Assembly (NCBI RefSeq): GCF_034190915.1
Contig: NW_026947502.1
Coordinates: forward strand, 3,004,785-3,068,784
DNA: 64,000 bases
Reading direction: 5' to 3'
Origin: Cavia porcellus
Lineage: Eukaryota; Chordata; Mammalia; Rodentia; Caviidae
The position numbers and the translations under genes were made by a program. This document shows positions 44,001 to 56,529 of the stretch, one piece after another. The notes beneath the pieces are model-generated. The model saw nothing but the letters and a program-made list of their open reading frames with translations, was not told the origin of the DNA and did no database searches. Positions within the stretch are counted from its first letter, which is position 1; every line of letters begins with the position of its first letter.

Positions 44001-45720
44001 CATCTAACAAAAGAAATCAAAGGCCTGTGCATTGACAGTTTCAGTACCCTGAAAGAACAGACTGAAGAAGGTATCAGTAAATGGAAAGACACCCTTAATC
44101 ACGGATAGGAAGAACCAGCCCAGTGAAAGTGGCTGTACTCTCAAAAGTGCCATACGGATTTCATGCAATTCCAACCCAAATACCATCAGCGTACCTCACA
44201 GAAGAAGAAAACATTCCTAAAATTCATGTGGAACCAGAAGAGGCCTAGAATGGCAACAACAATTCTTGGCAGTAAAAGCAAGGCGGGGGGCATCATAGTC
44301 CCTGACTTCAAATTATACTTCAAACAACTGTGATAACAGGAAAACAGCAGGTACAAACACACACGTGAGGATCAGTGGAACAGGCAAGAAGAGGCAGAAA
44401 CAACTTCAAACACACTGAGCCACCTGATCTTTGATCAGGAGACAAACATTCACTGGGAGAAAGATGGCCTCTTTGATAAACGGTGCTGGAAAACCGGCTT
44501 TCCAAATGCCAAAGGCTACAGCTGGATCCATGTCTACCACCATGCAGTAAACTAAAGTTGACACAGAAGCACTGAACCTGCTGGAGGCCAGAATAGGCAG
44601 GACCCTGGAGCGGACAGCTGTGTAAAAGGGTTTCAGGAACAAAGTCCTGACCGCAAAGGAACTACTACACAGAGCCAGCAGCTGGGGTCCCATCCTGTGA
44701 GAAAGTTCCCACACAGCCAAAGACATCACCAACAGAGTGAAGACAGCCCAGACAGTGGGAAAAAACATGACCCCGCTGTCTCCTAGACAGGGGACTTACA
44801 CCTAGAACATATAAACAATTTTAAACAATCAGATCCCCAAATTTAAAGACCCAATCCAAAAATGGGCATCTGACATGAACACACTCTTCTCAGATGAGGA
44901 AATACAAATGGGAACTAAGTACATGAAGAAATGTTCACTATCACTGATTATTTGAGACACACGAATGGAAACAATGTGGAGGTTCCTTCTCACTCCAGAA
45001 AGAATGGTTATTATCAACAAATCAACCAATAATCATGGAGAGGCTGTGGCAGGGAAAAGGGATTTTTTTCCCTGTTGGTGGGAGTGTAGACTGCTGCAAC
45101 ACTGTGGAAATCAGTGTGACGATTCTCAGAAAACCAGGACTAGTGGGACCATTAGACCCAAATATACCCCTTCTGGTATTACCCCAGAAGAATTAAAACA
45201 TCGTACCACAGCAATATAAGAGCACCCCTGTTTATAGCAGCACTGTTTGTAATACCTAAGCCTTGGAAACAGCCCAAATGCCCATCCCCTGAGGAATGGA
45301 TAAAAAAGAGGTGTGTTTTCAAACAGTGGAGTACTACTCAGCCATAAAAATGACAAACAGGAGCCATTTCTAGATTAACGGGTGCAACTTGAGACCTTCC
45401 TTCCAAGCGAAATACACTGGACTCACATATGTGACTGTCACCGTGTCTCCCTGGTGAGAGGATCTGAAATAGGAAGGAAGGACCAAATGCTCAAAAGGAC
45501 CAAGGAACTAGGGACGGGGAAGGGAGAAAGATGGAAGGGAAAGAAAAGTGATTTCCCAAAAAAGGATAAAATGAAAACAGCTTTGTAAACAGGGAGGGGA
45601 AGAGGAGGGGCTGGGGAAAGACAGGGACCAAAACATGTCATGCACAGGTACAAACTCCCTACGGTGAGGATCACTATGTGTATCTAAAAGGTACCAATAC
45701 ACTTAACTTTAAAATGACAC
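41049..45720 (+). mobile_element. L1 retroposon, 3' part with broken ORF2
   Basis: The L1 resumes at the target duplication. Near 41740-42430 the frames read like the ORF2 endonuclease (ITINVNGLNS, HRLKVKGWNTI, KAGVAILDAD, HGTFTKIDHILS). Reverse transcriptase-like text follows to about 44200, then WSTTQP-type 3' ORF2 text near 45330 and a purine-rich 3' UTR typical of rodent L1. Many stops and shifts make it dead. A short ID-like phrase (GAGTTCGATTCCCAGTACC) lies at about 43540-43563. Confidence 0.8.
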
Positions 45721-48700
45721 AGGATAGCTGCTCATATCTACGATTCACAGGGTGGTTTTCCACACGTGTGTGTGGTGTCAGTGACAAAGTCAAAGCCATG
45801 AACATCTATCCACCCACCCACTCAAACACGGACCACTGCCTGGCTGGGACACACCAAGAATCCTCTCTCCTGGCTGTGTGCGAGGGACCCTGCGTCCCGA
45901 CACTCCCGCTCTGTGCTACTGCAAGCCACCCTGCTCCCTGTCATCTGTGTCCTCCTCAGGAGCGCCCCCGCCCTCCCTGCTCCACCTGGATCTTGGGGCT
46001 CCCCTGAACCCCGGTGCTGGTGGCTTGGTCCCTGCCCATGGTGCTCCTGGGTGGCGATGGGCCTGCGGGAGGTGGGGCTGGGATGGAAGTCAGGCTGCTG
46101 GGTGTCCTGGGAGGCACATGGGGCTCTTCCCCTCTCCTTCCACCTTTGCTCCCCAGATAAGGAGTGGCGCGCAGGCCTCTGTACAAGGAGCTCCAGGCAG
46201 TGAGAGGCCCCGCCGCCGGCCCAGAGCGCGGGAGTGTGGGCGAGGGCTGGGCCTGGACACAGGAGCCAGCATGCAGCTGTGCTCCCTCTACCTGGGCCGT
46301 CCCAGGGACTGTGCACTGCTGCTGGCTGACACGCTGCCCCCCACTCTCCTTCTGGGGCACCAGTATCGTATTCTCTGTTTCTACCTGATGAACTGTTTAG
46401 ATCCCACAGAAGAGTGAGAACAGGCACATCTGTCTTCCCGGCCTATTTCTGGCTGTCCTCCTGCTCACCGTGGAGCCACACAGGATGGAATTCTGTCCTT
46501 CTCTACGGCTCAGTGTCACCCACTGTGCATGGAGACCAGGTTTTCCTTTGCCATTTGTTCACCAACAGAGGCGTACATCTGACTCTGCTTGTGTTTTTTT
46601 AAGCTTCACAGGTGCAGGGGAAGTTGGGAGTAACACAGATGCACATGTGAAACCACAGCCTCAGCTTCGAATCACACAGCTGCTTGAAAACTGCTTCCTG
46701 CTCACAGCCCACAGCTTGCTTTTCTACCTCCTAAAAAGGGCCTGGGCCCCGGAACCCTCTGAGGGTCCCTACAACAGGACGGAGTTTTCAGGGGCGGTTA
46801 ATAAAGCCACATAGCAGCTGCTGAGGGTAGTTAGGCTCAGTCAGACTCGGAGCACATGCGCGTCACCCTTGAGAAACACTGTCTGCATTATCGATGACGA
46901 AAAACAGATTTCTAAGACATTCTACGCCCGACAAGCTACCATCATAAAACACTGATATTTAGATAGCCCATGGCGTCATCTCCAGTGGGAGACACCCAGC
47001 AAATAGTCTGCTCAGTCCAAAGGTTCTCACAATTTCACAACAACAAAAACAAAAGGAGTCTTCAGACACCAGTGTCTCTGCTGTGGGAGGAGGGTGAGCT
47101 GACCTTGCCTCCCACACCCACAGAGTGACCCTCCCAGCCCACTATGCACATAGTGAGAGCCCCGACCCCGCAGACCAAGCAGCATCCTCACTCACCAGCC
47201 TCAGGCAGATGGCTAGTGAGGGAACACACCCGCTGTGTCCACTGCAGGAGGAGAAATGCTGAGCCCCAAGTGCTCACCGCCGTCCACAGCCCAGCAACGT
47301 GGCCTGCGAGCCCTGAGTTTTCCAGGAAACCAACACGGTGTCAGCCTGGTCAGCTCAGAGGGCAGGAGGTGAGGAAGTGTGAGTCCCCAGGACCTGTGCA
47401 CCCTGTCACCAGCTCCAGGGAGCACTGAAGAGGAAGGACCTCCCACAGCCTGGCCTGTGCCACACCCTCATAGGGGTGGGCTGACCAGTAAGGCAGACAG
47501 TGAAGAAAACCAAAAGGAAACCAGAGAGGCTTTGTGTCCTTTCTAGTCAGCAGCAGCATTACCAGGAAAAGAAAACTGAAATCTGACTGTTGGATGTTTA
47601 AGGAAGCAGGGTCAGAAAAACAACCGTCAGAGGCAGGTTCCACATGGCTCTCTGGAGGTCCTCAGGCCACGGCACTGGGGGATGGCCTCTCCAGTGCCAG
47701 GGAGGCAGCGGGGACAGTGGATGAGCTTGAAACCCTCCCAGGGGAAAGATTTGCCATAGGAGAAGGGAGGCTGCCAAATGCCTCTTCCCATCCTGGCTTT
47801 CCCCTGTCCACTCTGCCCGCACTGGGCACAGAGCTCCCAAGGGAGCCCACGTTTGGGGTTTGATCATGTGCTGTGGACAGCCATGCGGTGCTCTGGGGAG
47901 ACCGGGCGACACAGCAAGGAGGACAAGCAGAGGGGAGAGAGGAGGACGTGGGGCTGGCGCCGCTTCTGAGGGTGCTGCTTGGGTTGTGGACCGCCTGGCA
48001 CAGGCAGTGGCTTTCAGCTGGCTGGGGTCTTAGGAAGCACCGTGGACCTGCGGGTCTCAGTCCCCCACTCCCAGGGCAGCTGCAGACACCATGAGCCAGT
48101 CCTGTGCAGAAGCAGCAGAGGTCAGCATGCAGGGCCGGCCTCCCGAAGCTTGTGGCCAGGAAGCCCCAGTCTGTGGCGAAGGGCTCAGCCCGCAGGGAAG
48201 CTTCTGCGGGGAGGTGAACCCGGGTCTGGGCCCTGACCCTGACACCGCCTCGCCTTCCTTCTGAGAGGCAGAGTACACAGTCTGAGGTACTGAAGAACTG
48301 GGCTGCGCTTTTCCTGTGATGATCTGAGATAAATTACCCGCAGGTGCAGCGCAGGAGGCGGAGCGAGAGAGGACAGCAGCCACCTTTACCCCGGGCCATC
48401 AGGACAGTCGGGCAGGCTGTCCTCACGGGGCCGAAGGGCCACAAGGGAGTCAGGGTCAGCTGTGAGAGCCCACCTGCGGAAACGGACTATGCCATGTACA
48501 GAGCTGAGCCACCTCCGCTGCCTCTGGGGAGACCTGGACCCTGTAAGCATTTACCCAGCAGGTGGTGGGTGTCACCCCCCTCCAACAGAAGAGACAGGGC
48601 TCGGTGTCAGCAGCATGCATGTATGCACAGCTGTGTGCCTGCATGTGTGTGCACAGGTGTCCACACTCCTCCACATTGGGCTGCCAAGTTGCAGGTGCTT

Positions 48701-51700
48701 GTGTGTAGCAGTGAATTGCTGTGAAGACTGAGTAACCACCACAGCTGGAGGGAGGGCGCTGTTGCAGGAGCTCAGCAGAGACGCAGGGCTGGTACATGCG
48801 CATGTGGCCAGTTCCTGTAGCAGCCCTGGGGGAGGAATGCTGAGAACTCCTCACAGCAGGAGAATCCCTGTGAGCCCCAGGGCTCTCACTGGTCCGCCCA
48901 TCAGGTGACACATCCCAGAAGAGGTGTAGCTGCTCCGGTCCAATGTCTTTTAGTTTTTGAGGAATCTCTATGCTAATTTCCAGAGTAACAGGTGACTCGG
49001 AGGGCAAGAGGAGGTTAGATGCTGCTGGGGCAGGGCTGGGGCTCCCGGGCCCCAAGACTCACACTGCCAAACCTCCAGGCACACCGAGAGCCTCAGGAGG
49101 GAGGCAGTTCTGACCTGGACGTCCAGGAGCAGGGCCCGGGACAGAGCAGTACCCTGTGAGTCTCCTCTGCCTCTCACCATCTAGTCTGTGTGTGTCTCTC
49201 TTCCTCTGCAGTGGCCGTGGGTCACTTTGAGGTCTTCTCTCTGCCCTGGTCCTCTTTGCCCAGCTCTGAAGGGGTATTCACCCTATGGGGGGGCATCAAG
49301 AGGGACTGGAGAGCTGACCTGGCCCCTCGGGAGTGGCGAGATGCCTTCTCTGGCCAGTGGCCTGTATCTCCCTGAGCCAGGAGGCTCTCCTCCTCCGGGG
49401 ACAGTGCTATGTCTAGGCAGTCAACGCTGTGTCCCACACTCAGGGTGACCGGCCCTGCATCCCCCGCCAGAGTCCAGAGTCTTATGAAATTGCAACCACC
49501 CCTTCCCTTATGGAGACAACGGGAGCAGGGACAGAAGTCATCTTCTTCCCTCTCTTCAACCTGCAAGAGACAGCCATGAGAGCCTGGGGCACGGGAGGCC
49601 TTGTGTTGACTAGGACAATCTGGGCCCCTGATGTAGTTCTGCCTGGCGAGGGCAGAGCCTTCTCTAGGGTTCGAAAAATCACTTCGTTGGAAATAGGGAA
49701 AGGTGGCTTTGTTGGGAGAAAGAGAAGGAGATAGCAGGAAGCACCAAGTCTGCTCTCAGCCTCCCTGGCACATGGCTGTCGCCACCGGAGAGCTGCCAGA
49801 GCGAGGGCTGTCCTGGGCTCTGAGACCCGGATGTGGCCATCAGCCCTCCCTTAACCCACGCAAGGGTGCATTCTAGGACGAGTGTGCTGTGGCCTCTGTG
49901 CTGTCTGGGGCCCGCCCATGACCCATGAGATTCACAGCAGGACGGCCTTGGGTGCGCGCACGCTCCAGTGTACTGACAGGGCAGGAGCAGGTTGTTGGGG
50001 CTCACACACAGGGGCGTGTATCTGATATGCTGCGGGAGGTTTTATACTGCAGCCTTCTTCTCACCTGCTGGGGTTCTGCAAGCAAAGGGAAAATAAAGGG
50101 TCGCACACACCAAGGCTCAGCAGAATGGCTGCTGCCCGGCCAGCCTGAGCAAACAGCTTTTGTTGAGATATAGAGCAAAGAAACTCAAATTGCACATGCT
50201 CAGACTATATAACTTGTTGGCTTCTTAACCTTATAGGACCTCATGTTGTCACCTTGGGGCGGGGCGATGTTTCAAGGCCTGCACTTTTTCCATACCATCG
50301 CTGACCGGATGCATCGGGACAAAATGGAGTCAGTGTGGCCTCTCTACACCCACTTGATTGCTTTTATGCTTAATTGGAGGTAGAGGAAGGAGGCAGGAGG
50401 GAGCTGAGCCCTGGTAGACAGGCTGGGGCCTGATCAGCTCTGTCTCCCTCTCTGTCCTGACTCCCTCTCTGCCTCTGGCTCTCTCCCCTCTGGCTCTATT
50501 TCTCTGCCCCTCCCCTCTCCCATTTAACTCCTCTAACTCTCCCTGCCTGCCGCCCCTGCAGGTGCTCACAGAGGATGTTCATCCAACTGTCCCTATCAGT
50601 GTGTCAAGGACAGGGCAGCCTGGATATACAGAGCTCCTGTCCTCTGCTCGCTTCCTGCAAACGGTGGGGCGGCCTGGTCCTCTCCTCACTGACTGCTTAC
50701 CTATCTCCACCTCTATCCACAAAGAATCCTCTGGCAAAGGGCTTCTGGTTGTCCTGCTGAGGGAAAGGAGAAATCAGGCCTGGCACAGTCACCTTTGAAA
50801 TCTCACAGCCCCTGAGGGGTTGCACAAGTTACCAACATTTGAAATCTGCCCCTGAACCCAGAAAACTGACTCACAAACCCTGTGTCCCAGCCCGAGGCCC
50901 ATGCACACACTCCCTGGGGAGCTGGCCCTGCTGCTGGGGGAAGGTTGCAGGGTGGCGTGGGGGCCTGAGGTCTGTCCTGCCCTCTTTGTAGGTCGGTCAG
51001 TCAGCACAGATGGGAAATGGAGGGAAACGCAGAGTGTGACATGGGACTTGGAGTGTGTGGCCACGTGAAGAGTCCAGACAGTGGTGATGGGGTGGCCAGG
51101 AGCTGAGAGAGCCTGGGACCCCACTGGGCTGTCCTGTGGGCCTCTGCCCCAGGGATCTGAGGAGGAGTGGCTGTGGGGTCCTTCCCTCAGAGGGAACTGC
51201 ATGGGTGAGGGAGGGGACCGCAGGGGCCAGCGTGAGCCCTAGAGATGGGGAAGTTCCAGGATCAGAAAGGAGGCAGCTGGACCACACAGGTCCACAGAGC
51301 CCGCTCAGAACCCAACGCCTTGTCCAGCAACCCCCTCACCTGGGAACCAGGGGCCCCTCTCCCCTGGCAGACGCCACCTCCATGCCCAGCCAGGTAGGGG
51401 CCCGGGGCATCCTCTGAACAAACACTTCGCTCAACAGTGCCCATCAGTCAGAGGGACCGGGAGAGTTTGAGGCTGGAGCTGCCATTCTGGAGACGCTGAG
51501 ATCAGTGCTCAGCTTATCCTGGGGGAGCAAGCCTCTTGTCCCAGGCGGATGACAGCTCTGGGGCTGAGCCAAGCTGTGTGGTGGAGGCAGCAGGTGCAGG
51601 GCACAGGAGACAACAGCCACAGGGGACAGACTGCATCTGCAGCTGTCACAGGGGCGGGCCTCTCAGGGTCTGGACGGTGGCCTTGCACAAGGTCCTCCCT

Positions 51701-51890
51701 CTGACCTGGTGTCCCGGGTGGGGCTGCGGAGCAGCCTGGTCAGGCTCAGGAGTCGGCCAGCCTGTGCTCAGCTGCAGGTTCCCCAGGCTGACTTAGGAAG
51801 CCCGGAGTGGAGCTGGTGCCCGCCCTGCAGCTCTCTCACTCCTCCTGATGGACAGTGTGGGAACTGTCCTGCAGACTCCTGGAAACTGCT
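45721..51890. other. Intergenic, GC-rich, no supported gene
   Basis: Long overlapping frames on both strands at 45822-46427 reflect GC richness; no domain is recognised. I saw no IRG fragment and no fourth copy of the promoter block here. Confidence 0.4.
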
Positions 51891-51893
51891 CAT

Positions 51894-51915
51894 TTCCGGG
51901 AACAGAAACTGAAAG
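51894..51915 (+). promoter_or_regulatory. Interferon-response module of the IRGM-type gene
   Basis: A perfect GAS TTCCGGGAA (51894-51902) is followed two bases later by GAAACTGAAAG (51905-51915), a full GAAANNGAAA IRF site. The GAS is the same 9-mer as in blocks 1 and 2, but the surrounding sequence is unrelated. It lies 4.6 kb upstream of the coding exon and about 330 bases before a good splice donor, fitting an interferon gamma-inducible promoter. Confidence 0.7.
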
Positions 51916-52197
51916 CTGGCCTCACTGCCATTGTGTCCCCTCCTGTGAGACCAGCGGGCAGCGCTCAGACACAGATATACCACAGCAGGGAGCCAGAGCC
52001 ACGCAGGGGTCCAGGCCTGCAAGCAAAGCCCGGCTGGCAGCTCGGCCTGTCCTTGGCTGCTCTGCTTCCCTTCCTGATGGTCGGCTTTTCCTAGGACCTC
52101 AGCCCTTCTCGCCTCATGCCTCATTTCTGAATGTATTTGGGTCTTTCCAGAAGGAAAGCCCTTTACTTGAAGGTTGTGACCTTCTCCCAGGAAGTGG

Positions 52198-52248
52198 ATG
52201 CCTTTCTGGAAAAGCCAGAGACACCCACTTACATTCAGCTTTCTGAAG
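52198..52248 (+). CDS. Possible short first coding exon of the IRGM-type gene
   Basis: An ATG at 52198 opens 17 codons (MPFWKSQRHPLTFSFLK) that end exactly at a strong donor CTGAAG|GTAAGT (52248/52249). This is in phase with the acceptor at 56529, giving ...FLK-VAPLLANMEED. Mouse IRGM proteins also have a short N-terminal piece from an earlier exon before an APLLxNM-like sequence. The ATG context is weak (T at -3), and other upstream ATGs exist, so initiation at 56551 is an alternative. Confidence 0.35.
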
Positions 52249-53649
52249 GTAAGTGCAAAGCTCTGAACTGCACCGTGGTAAGAACTTCTGCTAATGTAAA
52301 GACACTAAAGGGGGACCCCTGCCTCCCGAGCAAGAAAGTCTAGGTCTGACCTGCTCTGCTTATGGGGTGTTCACGACAGGGGCCCCCTGTGACAACCTTA
52401 AGGCACCGCACAGTGTGACAATATTGTTGGTGCATGGAACCCATCCACCCGCCAGCGTGGAGGCACAGGGCCGGCTGTCACCTCCCTGTCCCTGGTGTTG
52501 TGCACCCGAACAGAGTCTGGAAACAGAGGGCAGGGTGTGGCACCTGCTTCTACTGATTTTCTCGGTGGGGACAGAGAGCCTTGGGTACATCTGAGAGCCC
52601 GGACTTTTACAACAGATGATTCAAGTATTTTATCTACTTTGGAAAAACTGGCTCTTGCGGGGTATCAGTTTATTTATAGACAAATGGAGTGGCGGGTTTT
52701 CTTCCACTTTGTCTGTTTTTCTGTGCATGGTTCACTTCACTCAGTGTCCTTGAGTTCTACCCGCTTCTTTGTGAACGACAGGAGTTCACTGTCCTGCCGG
52801 GCTGAATGATCTTCCATCATGTGTGTGTGTGTGTGTGAATGTGAATGTCACATTGTCTTCACTCGTGTCCACGGATGGCCCCCTCGGCTGATTCTGAGTC
52901 TCAGCTCCTATGAATGCTGCTGTGATTCATGAGGACAGGCAGCTGTGTCTGGGCTCGATGGTCAGTTCTACATTGCTGGGTCAGGTGCTCAGAAAATCAC
53001 CTTAAAGGAGGGAAGAACCTGATCAGTTCCTGGTTTGCAAGGCTTAGTTCTTGGTTGCTCCCTGCTGTCTGTCTCCTTTGACTCTCTTGAGCAGAATTTC
53101 ACCATGCAGGGCTGCCCTTCTGCGGGGTCCAAACACTGGACTGGAACCTGACCACAGACCAGGGAACCAGATCGAGGCGTGAGAACAGAACGTTATTAGC
53201 GGCCACGAGCACTTTTCCTCTCCTCACTCCTCCCATCTCAGGATCTCCCCATCTCGGACCTTGTCCTGGATCCCACTCACCTGGCTTCCATGAGCCAGTC
53301 TGCCTCTGCACCACCCTGACACCACGCCACTCACCCGCCACCCAGATCAAGTACCCTGCCGTCCCACCACAGGATGCACAAACTGTGGCCCCTGGGACCG
53401 TCACAGGGACCCTTGGAAGACTCCAGGTAGTGTGGCCAGTGGCCTCAGGGGTGTGCAGCTCCAAAGCCTATTTGAGGTGTGCTGTGCTTTCCCCCATAGC
53501 CCTCCCTCCCTCTGGACTCTGGCAAAATCTGTGATAATTTCACTAGATAGCTCCCTCGCCTCATGTGTATAAAGTCCTTGGAAAGGTGGGCTCTGAGGAG
53601 TGGGGCTAAAGTGATGTTGTGGTTTACATCTAGATGTCCCGAGTCTCTC

Positions 53650-53880
53650 TTTTTTTATATGAAGGTAGTAAAATACAACAGAACAAAGGCAATCTGGATG
53701 CAGTGAAGTTGGTACAGAATCTCACAGCAGGACACAGGGATAACAGTGATAGGTGCCACAGTATATCTCGTTATCTTCACAATAGCTGTCCAGTCAATCA
53801 GGTATAGCAAGATCAAACCAAAAACAGAACATTATAAAACCTATCAAGACAGAATACTGAATAGAGCAAAACAGTGAGAA
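53650..53880. repeat. Unclassified interspersed repeat, patch 3
   Basis: TATCTCGTTATCTTCACAAT and AGCTGTCC, then CAAACCAAAAACAGAACA, align with the middle of 15090-16330 and with 60700-60780. Confidence 0.45.
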
Positions 53881-55792
53881 CAAAGCAAATCAGTGAAAAC
53901 ATTTGCTTTCAAACACAAGACAGAAGGAGATCCCCCATATGTGCTGTATGCATGCGGCCATCCTCCCAGGGCATGTTGAGACCTCGGTCCCCAGTTGCTA
54001 ACATGGAGGGGGAGGACATTTGATTCTCAGCCCGTGTGCTGGTAGGCTCAGGGCAGAGCTGACTGGTTCTCCACTTACCAGGAGGTCCCGGGAGTCTTGT
54101 ATTTGTACGTGGGGCTTTGGAAAGTGACTTCACGGGGGGATGTGGATTAATCCACTGATGGGTTCACAGCTCACCGCGGTGTTGGGAGGGGAAGCCTGGC
54201 TGGAGGAGGTGGGCACTGGGGCGGGCCTGGGCCCTCCAGCCCCACTTTGATCCTTCTGCTTCCTGCTCCCTGCCGTGAGCTCTCTCTCCCCTGCCATGTC
54301 TCTCTCCCATGTCTCCCTGCCTCGGAGCCACCCAGCTGTGGACTGAAACCCTACAGACTATGAGCCAAAATAGACTTTTCCTCCTTGTGGGCACTGGGTG
54401 TTGCGGTCAGCAACAGGAACGCACCGTAACTGAGGTAGAGAGAGCTGTCTTGCACCACTGGAAACCAGCATTGGAATGAGAATAGGAGGCTCAGAAAACA
54501 CTGGTTCCCAGTCTCTCCTCAATTACGAAACATGCGTCCTGGTAAGGGTGAGCGCGAACCCCCTGCAGTAAGCGGGCACTGTCCCCAGAGAAGTGTCTCA
54601 GCACCCAGCAGGCGCCAGTTCTGTCAAACAACACCGTGCACCTTCGGGACGGAGCTGTGGAAACATGGCATCCCTGTCGCGGGCACAGACTGATGGGGCC
54701 TCGGGATTTAGTCCTAACTCTGCTTCTTCTCCTTCATCAGGGGCGCTGATAACACTTTTCTAGTTGAGCTTGAAGAAGATTAAATGAGAGGAGGCACACA
54801 ACGGACAGAGCCCAGACAAACGCACAGACACGAGACCTCCTTGCAGTTGTGTTAAGTAGGAGAGGGGCTAGAAGAATTCCCTGAGGAACAACTTCCTCAG
54901 GTGTCTTCACAGGACCAGAGAGTCCTCAGCGTGGGAGCAGCGTGCCTGCATGTCGCCTGTAGTGAAAACCCCCCGCGATCCCTGGGAGGTGGGTAGAGGA
55001 CCTCGCACCTCGCAGGCAGAAACTCACCTGGGTGCTCCAAGGAGCCTGTGCAGCCTCCAGCACTGGCCAGGTCCCCACCCTCCCCTCCGTGGGAGGCGGA
55101 GTCCAGGCCTTGGGACTGGATGAGTTGCAGCAGGTGTGGGGACCAGGTGTGGGGAGCATGTTGAGCAGGCAGGGGCTCCCCCAGGAAGTACGAGGGGAGG
55201 GGAAATGTTCACAGAGCTTGGGGAAGGAAGGGAGCCCCTGCTGAGGCTGTGAGCCATGTCCCAGAGATAGAAGAGTGGAGCTCGTGGGGCAGCATCAGGT
55301 CATGGGGTGAGGCCAGGACAGGTTTCCAGCCACTTCAGGAGACCCCAGGGGTGGGTGAGGCAGAGAGCGCCTCGCTCAACAGAGAGGATCTGTGAGGCTC
55401 AGACATCCCCGCAGAAGACCGGTTCTGAGTTTCAGAAATTTTAAACATTTGCAGTCACACACAAAGAAGGGGACAGACCAGACCTTTAAGGGAAAGTCGG
55501 GCCGCCGTCACGCGTGGGCTGTGGGTGATGAAGCAGGAACTATCTGTGTGTCAGAAGACTAAACGGGGTCTAATGGGGACCCCAACAATTCCTTTCCAAG
55601 TCCAACCCCACAGAGCTTCAGTCTCCTTTCAGATTCGGCCCAAGAGAGGCTGAAGGGAAGGTAGGAGAGCGGGAAAAAGAGTCAAGTCTATCATGCCCAG
55701 GGGCAAATGCCCTGTAAGGAATGAGGTCCTTATGTGTGCCTAACACGGACCAAGACACTTAACAAAACAGAGCTTTCTAAAAGCTCCTGCTA

Positions 55793-55831
55793 AACAGAGA
55801 GAGACAGAGACAGGGACAGAGATAGATAGAT

Positions 55832-55865
<34 letters not shown>

Positions 55866-55866
55866 C
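55793..55866. repeat. (GA)n-rich microsatellite
   Basis: Purine-rich run of GAGA, GACA and GATA units. Confidence 0.95.
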
Positions 55867-56529
55867 GAGCCAACAAGACAGCCCGTGTCCCTAGACTAGC
55901 CCGAGGGCCTTTACTAAGCACACCACCATCTGCACACAGGATTGTGCAAATGGTTGTTAACTTGAAATTATGTGGGAAGTTTGTGTCCACGTCTCCACTG
56001 AAGTGGGTATGTGACAGGTACTCACCATAATGTCCCAATTTGGCAAAAAAAAAAAAAAAAAAAAACCTCTTGAGAGTAAAAAAAAGCCACTTTCACAGTG
56101 TGAATGAAAAGTAACTTCACTACTCCTGATGCAGACTGGCAGCCCAGGGAGGACCCCGGCCTTCTCCCGCTGAGTGCCTGGGTGCGGAGAGCTGGTAGGT
56201 GCAGTGGTCAGCCCTCCCCTCCCATCCGCGGAGAGGCAGGGGTGTGCCCTGCCCACGACGAGGGGCCTGGCTGACCCTCTCCTGCCCTGGTCCCCTCACC
56301 AGTCCTCCTCACGGCCAGCCGTTGCCGTGACAGCTGCAGAGCAGGGCTCAGGCTCTCCTGACCGCTGGTGATGTGCACGTCACCCAGTGCCCGCTATGCC
56401 CGCTCCATTGCCATCAGTGTCCTCAGTGTTTCTTTGCTAGTGGACCTGGAATCCTGCACTGGGTGTGAAGTGCATCGGTTCCTGTGTCGCACACACCCTT
56501 CCTAACCCCGGTGCCCCTCTGCTCCTCAG

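Larger units (their letters stand above)
52249..56529 (+). other. Predicted intron of the IRGM-type gene
   Basis: Contents recognised: an old L1 3' UTR-like piece (about 52620-52930), a patch of the unclassified repeat (about 53650-53880), and a possible MaLR-like LTR end (about 54130-54420). No separate gene is supported. Confidence 0.4.

Noticed and set aside
45822..46427. Overlapping long frames on both strands (about 200 and 180 residues)
   Set aside because: Both arise from GC-rich sequence. No domain, splice pattern or duplicate supports either.
47564..47583. GAAAAGAAAACTGAAAT, an IRF-like word
   Set aside because: It has one mismatch to GAAANNGAAA, no GAS nearby and no IRG exon downstream within a plausible distance other than the better site at 51.9 kb.
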